Shown: positions 46,127 through 56,693, counted from the first letter of the stretch. The stretch: 64,000 nucleotides of DNA from Gliomastix tumulicola (GCA_001599755.1 BCHX01000007.1:1922001-1986000), one strand, 5' to 3'. Numbers and translations are program-made. Notes: generated from the sequence alone by a model not told the origin.

Positions 46127-46152
46127 GCGGCTCTAGAACACTTGAGGTGACC
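46127..46152. repeat. Duplicated promoter element A, copy 1
   Basis: GCGGCTCTAGAA followed by a GAGGT core and ACC matches 47107-47132 at 22 of 26 positions by eye. The two copies lie 109 and about 118 bases from their respective element B copies, so a whole promoter block appears duplicated. Confidence 0.65.
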
Positions 46153-46172
46153 AGTCTAAAATGAAAAATATC

Positions 46173-46240
46173 AGGATCACCAGGCTTGAGGTGGCTGTGA
46201 AAGATAAGAAAGACATGCCAGCATCACCAACTTGGGGTGG
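46173..46240. repeat. Repeat element C, copy 2
   Basis: It contains CACC-AGGCTTGA-GGTG (46178-46193), then TGCCAGCATCACCAA (46216-46230), identical for 15 bases to copy 1, then a further CACC...GGTG pair (46225-46239). It is about 100-160 bases downstream of gene B. Confidence 0.7.
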
Positions 46241-46336
46241 CTGATCTAGGCCAGCTCTCTCCAACTCGCTGCTCTCCTCCACACCGTAGCGGTTCTCCTC
46301 CTCCCTCCCCATTCCCTCCCCAGTCGAATCATTCTT

Positions 46337-46780
46337 TTACGCCCGAGTCTGGGACAGAACCCACGCCTTCCGGAAGAAGCCAGTGGCCAGCTCCAGCAGA
46401 ATCCCGGCCTGGATGGAAACCATCAGGAGGAAAACCTCCCAGACGACGGCCATGTCCTCGCGCACGTCGACGCGAAGGACAACCCAGCCGACCCGAATAG
46501 CCAGCGCGAGCACCGCGGCAGCGATGCAGCCGGGCACGTAGACGTTGAGGCGAGGGTGCATACCGGCGAGGAGTGCAGCCAGCGTGAGGTGGACAGCCAG
46601 GAAGGCCAGGAAGAGGAAGGATGCTCCCACGCGATAGGTATGATAGGTATGTAGTAGGGTGGTGGGCGTGCCTGACCGGGACGCCTGTTGCTCTTGGATG
46701 CTGTAGACGCCGACCAGGGTGGTGTGTATGACGCAGTAAGCCAGCTGGGCCTTGATCATCTTGATCTCCTCGGAGCTCAT
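46337..46780 (-). CDS. Four-helix membrane protein B of the tandem array
   Basis: Single exon, 147 aa. The start at 46780 (MSSEEIKMIKAQLAYCVIH) is the first Met giving a plausible membrane protein; the frame is open upstream but low-complexity Pro/Thr/His. Four hydrophobic segments are present: AQLAYCVIHTTLVGVY, GASFLFLAFLAVHLTLAALLAG, IAAAVLALAIRVGWVVL and VWEVFLLMVSIQAGILLELATGF. The loop motif HPRLNVYVPGC and the closing LLELATG match gene A closely. There is no signal peptide, and a Ser/Thr-rich loop separates helices 1 and 2. The topology resembles MARVEL or tetraspan proteins, but I do not recognise the family and assign no function. Confidence 0.75.
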   Translation of the reverse strand: MSSEEIKMIKAQLAYCVIHTTLVGVYSIQEQQASRSGTPTTLLHTYHTYRVGASFLFLAFLAVHLTLAALLAGMHPRLNVYVPGCIAAAVLALAIRVGWVVLRVDVREDMAVVWEVFLLMVSIQAGILLELATGFFRKAWVLSQTRA

Positions 46781-46988
46781 CTTGTCGGTTGTTGTTGGTG
46801 GTGGTGCTGCTGCTGGGAGGCGTCGCTGAGGTGTGGGATGGAAATGACTTTGGTTCCTGTTTGGGCGACTGTTCCGGCGAGTTGAAGGTGAGTGGTTGTG
46901 AAGGAGAAGAGGGAGGCGACAAAGCAGTGCCTGCGGAGGCACATTTATTCAAGTGAGGGAGAGAGTTGGCGTTCAGATCCTGTTCACC

Positions 46989-47010
46989 CAGCCATCGATC
47001 AAGAGCGGTG
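46989..47010. repeat. Duplicated promoter element B, copy 2
   Basis: CAGCCATCGATCAAGAGCGG and flanks; see copy 1 at 46018-46039. It is about 210 bases upstream of the gene B start codon. Confidence 0.55.
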
Positions 47011-47106
47011 TGGAAACCAGAGAGGGTGATAGGGTGGGAAAGAGGAAAGCAGGCGTAAGTGACTTTTTGCTCTCCAGTGTGTGCTCTGTCTCGTTCACAG
47101 TCGGCG

Positions 47107-47132
47107 GCGGCTCTAGAAGATTCGAGGTCACC
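47107..47132. repeat. Duplicated promoter element A, copy 2
   Basis: GCGGCTCTAGAAGATTCGAG then GTCACC; matches 46127-46152 at 22 of 26 positions by eye. Confidence 0.65.
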
Positions 47133-47261
47133 GGTGAGACTTGCCAGGAACACCGCCATCCAAGTGCCGACACCCCAAACAAGGAACCAAACAATCCACT
47201 TGTACAAACAGCTTATCTTCTAATACCGAGGGGGACGAGTACACCAGAAGACATGATCATC

Positions 47262-47780
47262 TCACAGGCCACAAGTGTCCCTGCTCGTCTCCTTCTTAAC
47301 GCTAGCTCCAGCCCCTTCACGACTATCGCTACTGGTATCGAGCCAAGTCGCCCACGCCGTAAGCACCCCGGTGCTCACCTCCAAGAGAACGCCGAGATAG
47401 AGGAAGACTAGAGCCAGGAAGATCTGCCAAGTCGATGATGTGCGGCACGGGCACACGAAGGCGGTCCAGTAGGCGATTCTCGCCGAGGCGGCAAGCACAC
47501 CGGCGGCGAAGCACCCCGGGAGGTGCATGCGCAGGACAGGGTGGGCTGCTGCCGCAAACATGGCTGTAGTGAGGGCACAGAACCAGGCCAGTAGCATAAC
47601 AAACATGTTTTGTGCTTCCGAATTTCCGTTGGGCTGTCCGGGTTGCGCTACACAGCCGACGGCACCTACGATCATGCACAGGCCACAGGAGATGGCGAGG
47701 CTTCCCATGAAGAAGCAGGTTCCTGTGCGCGGGATGGTGTTGACGGCAGCCGCCGGAGGAGTGGCTGGGTTGCAGGTCAT
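47262..47780 (-). CDS. Four-helix membrane protein C of the tandem array
   Basis: Single exon, 172 aa. The start at 47780 (MTCNPATPPAAAVNTIP) is preferred because the 36 upstream in-frame codons look like leader. Four hydrophobic segments are present: CFFMGSLAISCGLCMIVGAVG, MFVMLLAWFCALTTAMFAAAA, CFAAGVLAASARIAYWTAFV and WQIFLALVFLYLGVLLEVSTGVL. The loop HPVLRMHLPGC and the end LLEVSTG align with genes A and B, though it is the most diverged copy. It has extra Cys residues (about nine, including CPC) and a hydrophilic C-terminal tail of about 25 residues. Function is unknown. It lies next to the 2OG oxygenase gene on the same strand. Confidence 0.75.
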   Translation of the reverse strand: MTCNPATPPAAAVNTIPRTGTCFFMGSLAISCGLCMIVGAVGCVAQPGQPNGNSEAQNMFVMLLAWFCALTTAMFAAAAHPVLRMHLPGCFAAGVLAASARIAYWTAFVCPCRTSSTWQIFLALVFLYLGVLLEVSTGVLTAWATWLDTSSDSREGAGASVKKETSRDTCGL

Positions 47781-48134
47781 GGCGATGGATGCGAAAGATG
47801 GGTGAAGGAGTATTGGGCGAAGTGAAGATTGATGTTCTGGCGAGGCGAGGTGGCGATTGGAAAAGGGAAGAAAGAGAATGGAGGTCATCTCGTCATACGA
47901 GGTCCATTCATATGTGTGGGTGGGAGGGCATCCCAGATGTCCAGCCCAGCCTCCTCGATACAGAGGTTGGGTTCACTCCCCGCCATCTACTAAGTAAGTA
48001 CCCAGAAGGGGACAGAAACAGACAGAAGCACCTTGAGCGACGAGCAAGAGCAATCGACTCCCCACTAGGTACTACATATCTATCTACCTTGCTCATCTAA
48101 CCTACCAGCATCCTCCTCACCAACAAGTACCCCT
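47781..48134. other. Intergenic region upstream of gene C
   Basis: This holds the leader of gene C and the 3' flank of the oxygenase gene. CCTCGATACAGAG (47951) resembles CCTCGATACAGAA (45459) beside repeat C copy 1. No gene is supported. Confidence 0.4.
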
Positions 48135-49478
48135 CTAATAAACAGCAACACTCGACCCCGTGCTGCTCACGACAGACACAGCACTCACAATCTCCGCCTC
48201 CTCCATCGCATCCTGAAACTCAACCCACGTCCCCATCTTCTCCAGCACAAACTCCTCATACCGCTTGTCTCTGCTGCCCGTCACGACGCTCCCATCAGCC
48301 GCCCCCTGCGTCACGACGGGGACCGTATCGATGACAGCATCCACGCCCGGCTCGCAGAAGAAGGGCACGCTGTAGCGCGCCCGCCCGGAGCTGCGGACGC
48401 GGTGCTCCGTCGCCACGAGCCGGCCCCCGCTCATGCGCGCGAGCAGGTCGCCCACGTTGACGACCATGCTCCCCGGCACGTACGGCGCGGGGATCCATTC
48501 GCCGTCGGCGTTGCGGACTTCGAGACCGCCGGTGGCGTCCTGGTGGAGGAGGGTGAGGAGGCCCGAGTCGGTGTGCGGCGTGCAGCTGAGGATCTGCTTC
48601 TGGGAGGCGCCGGCTTCACCTTCGCCCTCGGACGAGGAGGAGATATCCTGAGGAGGGGCCGGGTAGTGCAGCAGACGCAGCGTGGAGATGCTGTTGCGCA
48701 TAATCGCCGTGAACGCCGCGGGATTCCGGCCGAGGCTGGACGCCAGGAGCGCGAGCAAGGTACTCGCCAGCGACGACAGCTCTGCGTACAGCGACTCGAG
48801 CCGGTGACGCGCCGGGTACAGCGAGCGCGACGGGAAGCAGTTCGGCTCGGTCAGGACGAACGGCGAGCCGCCCCAGGGCACGGACGCAGTCGACGAGGAC
48901 GAGGCTGGCGGGGGCAGGCGGTGCGGAGGGCCGATCTCGAAGCCGGCCTTGAGGTTCTGCGGGTCGGTGCCGGGCTGGGCTGGGAAGTATCTTCGTCCGG
49001 GGGAAGAAGATAAGTGTTACTTTGGGCACTCCTCACTCGGTGAAGACGGGTTTACGAGAGTGGTTACAGGAGACAGCGTGGAGTGGTTGTTACAGGGAGG
49101 GAGAGAGAGAAACAGACAGACATAGGGAAAAGGGGGAACGAAGCAACAGCTACGATGTTTGGGGAGAACGTGATATGGCGGAGGGTAAATCGTGAGAGTA
49201 GTCTCTTACCCCCTGTACGTGTTCTTGTTCGTCCTCCGGAACGTCTTCTTGGCCACACCCATCTTGACCTTCTCCGGCAGGTCGAAGAAGTCCCGCGCCA
49301 TGTCGAAGACCTCGTCGTGGCCAAACGATAGCGGCGCGTTGATCAGATACGCGAAGCCGACCGTCGAGAAGACATCGTGCAGCCGCTCCGAGAGCGCCCG
49401 CAGCTCGTCCTCGGACGGGTTGTCCGACGTCAGCGGTGCCAGGTCGACGATGGGGAGGGACGTGAAGGACGTGGTCAT
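48135..49478 (-). CDS. 2-oxoglutarate/Fe(II)-dependent dioxygenase (isopenicillin-N-synthase-like)
   Basis: Oxidises an unknown small molecule using 2-oxoglutarate and Fe(II). Exons 49478-49210 and 48990-48135, separated by a 219-nt intron (GTAAGA...GAAG), give 374 aa. The N-terminal DIOX_N-like region starts LPIVDLAPL and contains GFAYLINAPLSFGHDEVFDMARDFFDLP. Splicing restores YRGYFPAQPGTDPQNLKAGFEIG, a conserved string of this group. The iron ligands are His and Asp in the HTDSG motif and a distal His in ATEHRV; the 2OG-binding Arg and Ser are in RYSVPFF. A Ser/Glu-rich insert follows ISTLRLLHYP. Members act in secondary metabolism or hormone-like oxidation. Its place beside the four-helix array on the same strand is notable but not proof of a link. 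Confidence 0.88.
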
Positions 49479-51980
49479 CTTGTCTGTCTATTATTATCTC
49501 GGGCGAATGGTGTAGAAGAAGCGAGGCAAGATATGTGGGAATGAGATAAGGGAGCTGAGTGTAAGAGTGGGCGAGATCTCGTTTTTATATGCCCATTCAC
49601 CGTCTATACATCACCGGCTCGGATGCCCATTTCAAGGTGCCACGAACAGGAGCTCCTCAGCTGACCCATCGTGGAGGATCGAGTCCGTCTCCAGCCTTCG
49701 GCCGCCCGTCGGTCAGTTCCAAGCTTCGGTGGAGTAGACCAAGTGCCATCGCTGATCGTAGAGCAGCACGGTAACTGCTCATGTGCGTCCAAGACGGTCT
49801 GTCCCAGCAGGAATTCAGATTACGTACCGCCAACACCCATCTCCTTGACCTGTGGGAGTCCCAGGCCGATATCGTGATCAACCATCGCGCAAAGTCAACA
49901 CGATAGGACCGCCCAATGCAGGGGTTGGCCAAGATCCATGTCAGCGAAGAGGGGTAAGACAGAGAGGCCCATCCCAGCTGCGCGTCCACCTCAACAGTAC
50001 CAGCAGCAGCTCGGAAGTGCCGTTGTTCTCGTGATCGGCCACGATATGCAGCCAACGCGGTGTGCTGGACATCCTCCGCTGTCCTGCTCGGCGACTTCGG
50101 AGCGCGGCCCCCCCCCCCTCCCTTCACCGCCCCTCCCCTCCAAGCTGCAAGGGATGCAAACACTTAACCCATCCCGGACCTCCACACCCGTGAGATCTGT
50201 CAATTTCGGTGGGTAACAGGGGGCCAAGGCATGTAATGAAACCTCGGAATCTCTGGGCTGATATCACCAAATGGCCCGGCCGGCCTGCTCAGATCCGGGT
50301 CAGGGTGCACCCAGAACTCGGGGAGATAGGCGGACGACGCCCACATACACAGAATACGATAACGATACAGTCACGGTTAGAGTACACGCACAAACATTTG
50401 AGGTGGCCGACTTTTCATTACCTCGCCAAAAAAGCGTCACCATCAGGCCGACAGACATCGTATGTCCCAAGGCAAGGGGGGGGTGCAGGTGCCGAGAATG
50501 GCCATCGCAAGCGACAAGACCTTATCGTAGCACCCGCGATTGCGCAGCGGGTGAGAATCATCAAGACTCACACCCACCGCAGGTTGACTTGAACCCCCTT
50601 TTTCCGTAATTGGGCATCAATGCCGGCCGCCCACACCATGCAGTTATCTAATTCCTCCACATCCTCGAAATACAACCGTTCACCGGTCCTCGCATCCTGC
50701 AGGTAATCTCTTCAAGAAGTCTATCAGATCATCAAGGCAGTTGTTCCAGACAAAGGGAAGATGCAGGACTGTCCAGTCGAGGCGTGTAGTTGGTCGTTCA
50801 AGCAATCTAACAGAAGATGCGTGTCTGGCGGACCAAGCTGGCCGAGTGAGCCCGAGGGCGGAGGGCATTGCTCCCCTCAGCGAACTCTCATCCCCATCCG
50901 GTGGGAAGGAGTCGCCAAGAGGGGAGTGGCTGTAGATTGTCACCCTCGCAAACCAGGCCGTTCGTTCTCACTCGTGACGGGTCCTTTATCTGCCGACAGG
51001 ATAGGAGAGGAAAAAACCCAGTGATTGTCTCCCTGTCCGTATGATGAAACAAAACTCCTGTAGAGAGTTGGAAAAACAAAAAAGCAAATCCGTCATAACA
51101 TTGTCGTAAAAAAAAAACTCCATCCGAGGAATTCTTGCTGTATTCTGGAAAAAGAAGGGGGAGGAAAGGGGCTCTGTTTGCCGTGCTGTTTCCAATTTGC
51201 TTCTCCCTCTCCTCCCCCCGCGAAATCTGGTGGCATAACGATTGAAAAATCAAACCAGAACTTTCTGCCCCTTCTCTTGATGTTGTCGTACAAGTTCCAG
51301 CTGGCGACGTTAAAGCTGGAACATCAAGTATAACGCAAGATGCAGGGGACCGCGCCCCGACACCAAACGCCGTGGAAAGATTTCAAACCGAGTAGAGATT
51401 CGTGATAAAGTCGTAACAGGGGCTCTTGAAGCCAGCAGAAAATGCAACAAGTCGACGGAAAATCCAGAGATGCACCAGAAACAAGGAAAGTACTAAACAG
51501 AAAAGCAAAACGTAAAAAGTTCGCAACAAAGGAGCAGAGGACGGGGGCTTCGTATACGGCGCTATTAGGTCCTCTCAGCTCGTAAGACTCAATCAAAATT
51601 GTGTGGTCGGCCAACCTCGCAAGAAGCAGAGTAGAGAAGCAAAAACTCCCAAATGACGACGGTCCAATCTGATGTGAGGGAGAGCATGAAAAGCATACTA
51701 ATAAACGCCACGAAATCACTGTCCCTAAATCCGCTCAAGCTTCGTCAGTTCAACCTTTTTTTTGTGCTTTTCTGTTTTTCTCTTCTTCGTTTCCGCAGCG
51801 GCGTATTCTCTTTTGCTTGCGGATCTTCCACTTCTGCATCTTCGTATGCAGCTTCTTCGCGCCTGACTTCATCCTCTGCATCGACGTACTCTCAGTCCAC
51901 GGGCGAGCGGCTCGGGGGGAACCTATTCGCTTTGGCAATTGGCCGTGTGAATTCGCCGCAACCATTGCCTTGTCTTGACC
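49479..51980. other. 2.5 kb region without a supported gene
   Basis: The start carries the TATA box of the oxygenase gene (49581-49590). The middle shows only short frames, and a C-run near 50108-50117 is simple sequence. About 51050-51970 is probably the 3' untranslated and flanking region of the BTB gene, with A and T runs. I see no domain or RNA gene. Confidence 0.4.
49581..49590 (-). promoter_or_regulatory. TATA box of the dioxygenase gene
   Basis: ATATAAAAAC on the minus strand lies about 105 bases upstream of the ATG at 49478. Confidence 0.55.
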
Positions 51981-52964
51981 TCAGACAGTCTTCGGCGTAC
52001 GTGCGTTGCTCACGTCGATGACGTCGTCGAGATGGTTGCACATGGCCACGAATAGGTCAAAGAAGAGTTTGCTACCACCGGCTTCCATCTCAGCCTGCAT
52101 GGTGCCGCTGCGCTTGAAGGTCTTGCGGCAGCGAATGATGAGGGCAAGGTAGTGGGCACGCAGACGGCTATCCGAGTCGGGCGTGTTGGCGTAGGCGTAC
52201 TGGGCTGACCGCAGGATGGTCCCGACATCGATGCCGGCCTGCAGTCCCTGCTTGCGCAGGGCCAGACGCTTCAGCTCCTCGAGGCCATATCGGTCCGCGG
52301 CACAGTAGATGACGGTGTCGCGGAGGATCTCGGCCCCCACGCTGGATAGGTAGACTGCGGCGTCGGACGAGGAGCCGCCTGTGGCGCGGCCACCTCCGAC
52401 TTGGGGGTTGGGGGAAGGGCGAGGGCTCCTGCCAGCCGCCTGCTGGGGCTGGTCCTCGAGCTCCCAAGAGTTGCGCTGCCTATTCTGGATCAGGCGCGGG
52501 TAGTAGTCACCCTTGTAGAGGTACTCGAGTACGGCGGAGAAGACCTCGGGCTCTTCATCGGGGAGGGATATCCTCCTGCTCTGAGCATCTCGGAAGTGGT
52601 CACGGCAGGCGGCGTCGAAGAACGGGGCCTGCCTGAGCACATCCTCGTGCGCTGCAAAGAGTCGCCCCTCACGGCCCACGGTGAGGGTTACTATGGGGGA
52701 GGGAGCGGGGGACTTGTTCGTGTTGTTGTTGTTGTTGCTGTTGTTGGCGGCGGCGTTGTGGTGGTGGTGGTTGTGGTGGTGGTGGTTGTGGTGGTTGTTG
52801 CTGTTGGGTGCCGCCGACGACGACGACGAGTCCTGCTCAGTGAGCGATCTTTGCAGCTTCGACAGCTTCGCATTATCTTGCTTGGAACTCTGCTTCTTCA
52901 GCCTCGAAGCCTTGTCGACCCGGGTGGTGGGCTGGTCTTGCGATCGGAAGTGACGCTTGAACAT
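51981..52964 (-). CDS. BTB/POZ-domain protein with Asn/His-rich N-terminus
   Basis: Single exon, 327 aa. Residues 1-90 are basic, then Ser-rich, then a striking run of alternating His and Asn (NNHHNHHHHN type) and poly-Asn. A BTB/POZ domain follows at about 92-150: IVTLTVGREGRLFAAHEDVLRQAPFFDAACR, then RISLPDEEPEVFSAVLEYLYKGDYYPRL. This matches fungal BTB proteins in which VGxxxxxFxxHxxxL opens the domain. A Gln/Pro/Gly-rich insert separates it from the helical C-terminus (IYCAADRYGLEELKRLALRK and later). No Kelch repeats or MATH domain are seen. Such proteins often act as dimerising adaptors, for example with cullin-3, but that role is inference. Confidence 0.85.
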   Translation of the reverse strand: MFKRHFRSQDQPTTRVDKASRLKKQSSKQDNAKLSKLQRSLTEQDSSSSSAAPNSNNHHNHHHHNHHHHNAAANNSNNNNNTNKSPAPSPIVTLTVGREGRLFAAHEDVLRQAPFFDAACRDHFRDAQSRRISLPDEEPEVFSAVLEYLYKGDYYPRLIQNRQRNSWELEDQPQQAAGRSPRPSPNPQVGGGRATGGSSSDAAVYLSSVGAEILRDTVIYCAADRYGLEELKRLALRKQGLQAGIDVGTILRSAQYAYANTPDSDSRLRAHYLALIIRCRKTFKRSGTMQAEMEAGGSKLFFDLFVAMCNHLDDVIDVSNARTPKTV

Positions 52965-54855
52965 GGCTGCGGTTGTGCGGAACTGTTCGCCTGTAGGTAG
53001 GAACGGAACAGGTTATTGGAAGACTTAAGAGAGCGAATTGACACTCGAGGGCGACGGCTGCAATGCGAGGGGGGTATCTGTCGAAATATACCCCAAGGAG
53101 TCGCAGGCGCACGCGACGCACGGAGCGGGAGTGTTGGGACAAGAAGAGAGCGACGAAACGAGCGAGAGAGGGTGGGGTATGGCGGTCGGGTAGAAAGAGT
53201 GTGAGTGACGCACAAGGGGGAGTTGACTTGGGCCCGGGCGACAGGAACACGTGCCTTCGACAGTGAAGCGAAATCACGATATCCTGGTAGATGCTTTGCG
53301 ACCCTTTTTGGCGTTGTGTGTGGGGGAGGGAAGGGAAAAAAGAGAAGCATCTCGAGTCTGGGGAGGTGTGCACTTTTGTATCGGCGCTGGCGGTTGTGAT
53401 TGGCGGGCATGCGGGGGTGTATCCAGTACACTCTGCTGCCTGCAACTGTCATAGGTCAGTGACGTACACGGTACTCCGGGCCGGGGGGGTCGACATCATG
53501 TGCAGGCCTTGGGTGCCTACGGGTGGGCTGTACGGGTGGGATACCTCAGCCTGCGCTATTGATAAGCATAATTTTAGGTATTTTTTAAGTACCTCTCGCA
53601 CCCAAGGACAACTTCAGGCACCATCGCCGCTCGCCCTCCGCCTCATCTTGCACCACCACCAGCCACGGGCTGCCAACGCAGCAACTCTCCAAACCGGGAA
53701 AAGTCCTTTATCTCGCTGCGGCGTATCACCTTCGCCCGGAAAATAGAATCTTCTTCCCCCTTCCATGACCGGCTAGCACTTGGGTTGCCATGCTGGCGAT
53801 GCGGGCAGACACATGACTGCCCAGGCGCACTGCAGCACACACTGCGCTGCTGCTGCGCTGACCCCAACCAGCGTGCAGCCCAGCGACGCACCACATCAGC
53901 CCATAATAGGACACCCAGCCTGTGGCGGTGCCTGACCTGTTGGGTTGCCAGCAATCTGCGAGCGTCCCTCACAGCGGAGGCCATGGAGATTGCCCAACAA
54001 AATCTCGCGGGCACGACACATGCCCCCTATAGCTCCCTCACTTATCGTCCTTGGTCTCCTGCAAGGTACAGCCAGTCAGCCAATGACACCCGCTAACTTA
54101 TCACTATCTCAGTACAGCGCATGGGGGGGCGCTGAACTGGCCGATGCTGTCGCTGGCACAGCACGGGGTACAGGCCATATCGGTGCAAGATGGTCGTGCT
54201 TGACCGCATCGACCTTCGGCTCTATCCTGAGCCCTCGACGCAGTCCTCGGTCCTTCACTCAACCCCTCGTGATCCGGGTGCCTGATTGTCGCGCCAACGT
54301 GATGCGGAATCGCCGTTTCTGATTCGCTTGATCCGCGGAGACTGAAATTCAGGGTCCTGTCTATGCCACATCAATCGAGCAAGTCAGTAGTATCCGTCTG
54401 ACAACACATCAAGCCCATCACGGGAAGGTCGCCATGCTTCCGTTCACGCTTGCTTAGTGAGGGGGCAAGGTGGACGATTTGCGCGCGCACCGGCTCAACT
54501 TCTCGTGGTGATTGCGCGCTCAGGCAGATTGAATGGAAGACTGACCTTCACTGTTTTGGGCTGAATTCCAAGGGGGAAAAGATGTTACCATTCTGCATTT
54601 TCTCTAGGGTAGTGACATACTAAGATAGAAATGCGTGTTGGCCATGACAAAGCAGCATGGCTTCCGTAGTCCTAGGTTCTAGGTTCAATGTGAGAGCGGC
54701 CACCATTCCGATCATGAGACGCTGCAGGACCAGGCCGCAACGTCCTCCGTTGATACCCAACTCTTCAGACGATGCTAGGGAGATGCCCCTTTGGGTCGGG
54801 GTGTCGATATCATACCTGCCCCTTCTCCATCTTCTCCAAGTCGCGTTGACAACTA
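52965..54855. other. 1.9 kb region without a supported gene
   Basis: This is the BTB leader and promoter (C/T-rich on the minus strand, 53020-53450) followed by the 3' flank of the membrane-protein gene ending at 54856. Frames up to 150 codons exist but have biased, shadow-like composition and no family signature. Confidence 0.4.
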
Positions 54856-56163
54856 TCACGAATCCTCGAGGGAGTTTTGGGATGCTGCAGCAACGGCTGT
54901 CGCCCGTGCACGGTCAAGGGACTGTGTGATGCCATCGCGGACGTTGGTGAATCCCAGCATCAGGACGTACACTATCGCCAGTCAGCATATGCATCTCGGT
55001 CCCCGAGAGAATCGTGCCACTCACTCAGAGGCGCAAGGGCGAGGAATCCAATGCTGTATGCCGTCACCGCCTCTGTGGACCCAACGACGTCCTTGTCGAG
55101 CCATCCAAAGGCACTCCATCCCGTCAAGACCTTTCCGATGGCAGCCCAACCAAGGTAGAGGCCGGAAAAGAACAGCACACCCAGGAAGTGTGTTCCGACC
55201 GCCTGCAGACAGTACGTTAGTCGTTGGGCTCCCGTGCGCATGCATGCCCTGTGTCACTCACAAACGGCTTCTTGATGCTGTTGAAGACGAGTATCTCGAT
55301 CACCATGATGACCGAGGTGACGCCGTAGAGGTCGAGCAGGTTGAAGGACTTGAACCATCCCTCACCAAGAATGTCACTGACTATGGACGCGGGTTAGCCG
55401 GGAGAGATGACAGGAGTGTCCGGGGCCGGCCAACGAACATGGTTTATCGGGCACGAAGACCTGCGAGGTGTCGGCACCCCAACCCCAGACAACATACTGC
55501 TCCGTCTCGGGTGCACCCGTCGCTTGAGGCGGAATGGGCTCGGTCGGGTCTCCGCCCTTGAATTGGCGGCTCACTAGCCAGTATATGACCGAGTTCATGA
55601 AAGCGAATACGGTCGTTGCGGTGTAGAACATGGTGAAGTGGAACTGCTTGCGCAGACTTCCAATGTTGGAGGGCAGAGACATGGCCGAGATGATGTAGTA
55701 CTCGAGGCCGCCCTCGGTCTCTTCAGGATTGGGGTAGTAGAGGTGGGTGAACGTCCACGACTATTGGGGGACGATCAGTGACCAACCACAACGTAATATC
55801 AGATAACATATCGCACTTACAAATGTGATCAATTGGTAGAGGAAGACCAAGACAAAGCTGACGACGGCAAAGTCAAACAAATGTCGCCAATTAGTCCACT
55901 CAGACTCCAGACCAAGCTTGTAGTTAATCCCCATGACACCGGCAGCCGCAAGATACGCCAGCGTGCCGCCTCGGAGAACGACGAGGACATTCTGAGGGAT
56001 GATGCGCCATGGCGAGTGGCAGGCTCGGAGGAAAGCAGGCTATTCGGCCGTCAGCACTGGCATGTCTACGTCCCCGTCATGCATGGCCTCAGCTTACATG
56101 GTCCTGCAGGACATGAGGCCTTGGGAGGCCATCGATCTCCGCCAGAAGCGGCGTCGAAGCCAT
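54856..56163 (-). CDS. Six-helix integral membrane protein, family not certain
   Basis: Six exons fit exactly in phase: 56163-56098, 56039-55821, 55760-55439, 55380-55262, 55202-55025 and 54971-54856, giving 339 aa. Conserved-looking strings are HSPWRIIPQNVLVVLRGG, SWTFTHLYYPNPEETEGGLEYY, LPSNIGSLRKQFHFTMFYTA and DLYGVTSVIMVIEILVF. Six hydrophobic segments are visible: about 35-55, 70-92, 130-152, 215-235, 250-268 and 288-312. The cytosolic C-terminus ends QNSLEDS. The pattern of a short N-terminus, HSPW, and a Trp/Tyr-rich first loop recalls fungal UPF0641 or FAR-17a/AIG1-like membrane proteins. That is resemblance only and I assign no activity. The gene model itself is well supported by phase. 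Confidence 0.8.
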
Positions 56164-56693
56164 GGCGCGGACGGTGCCAGAAAATTGAGGTGTGGTAGGA
56201 TCGGCGCTAAGTATGCTGGATATCGATGCAGTGTATGCTCTAGCCAGTATCGAGCAACGAGAGCGAGGATAGGGGAGAGACGGTGTGAATACTGACAGAG
56301 AGCATGCGGCGAAGAACAAAACAAGAAGATGAGCGGGAATTTCGAGTGCAACATCGTGAAGTCGAGGCTGGGTGTAGACGTGGAAGTCGCGATGGCCTGG
56401 GATCATGGAGCGGCTGAGGAAGGAGCGGCCATGAGGGCTGACACCTCAGCCACGCCTTCCTTGAAATGATGCTCGACAGCAATTGAGAAGAGAAGCGGCA
56501 CCTTGAATGATATTTATCCGTCACCCGCGAGAGAAATCTTGAGGTGTATCAAAACGATGGCACTCCGTAAAAATGATTCGTTCAGACGATATCGTACAAT
56601 CATGAGACCCATCGCTGCAGCAGCAAGCCGGTCAAATCACATCGACACCAGGTGTAAAATCAAAACAAACATGAGAATAAAGGTCCAGGTGCT
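56164..56693. other. Intergenic region
   Basis: Promoter side of the six-helix protein gene and 3' side of the CsbD-like gene. No gene, RNA or repeat is supported. Confidence 0.4.

Larger units (their letters stand above)
45992..46336. promoter_or_regulatory. Intergenic region A/B with duplicated elements
   Basis: From low to high coordinate it holds element B (46018-46039), element A (46127-46152) and repeat C copy 2 (46173-46240). Elements A and B recur with nearly the same spacing upstream of gene B. It is the promoter of gene A and the 3' flank of gene B. Confidence 0.55.
46781..47261. promoter_or_regulatory. Intergenic region B/C with elements A and B
   Basis: Holds element B copy 2 (about 46989-47010) and element A copy 2 (47107-47132), both upstream of gene B. 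A GTTGGTGGTGGTGCTGCTGCTG run close to the gene B start encodes nothing convincing. Confidence 0.5.

Noticed and set aside
51324..51719. 131-codon Cys/Leu-rich minus-strand frame downstream of the BTB gene
   Set aside because: It lies in the likely 3' untranslated region, has no organised helices or family motif, and does not splice to anything.
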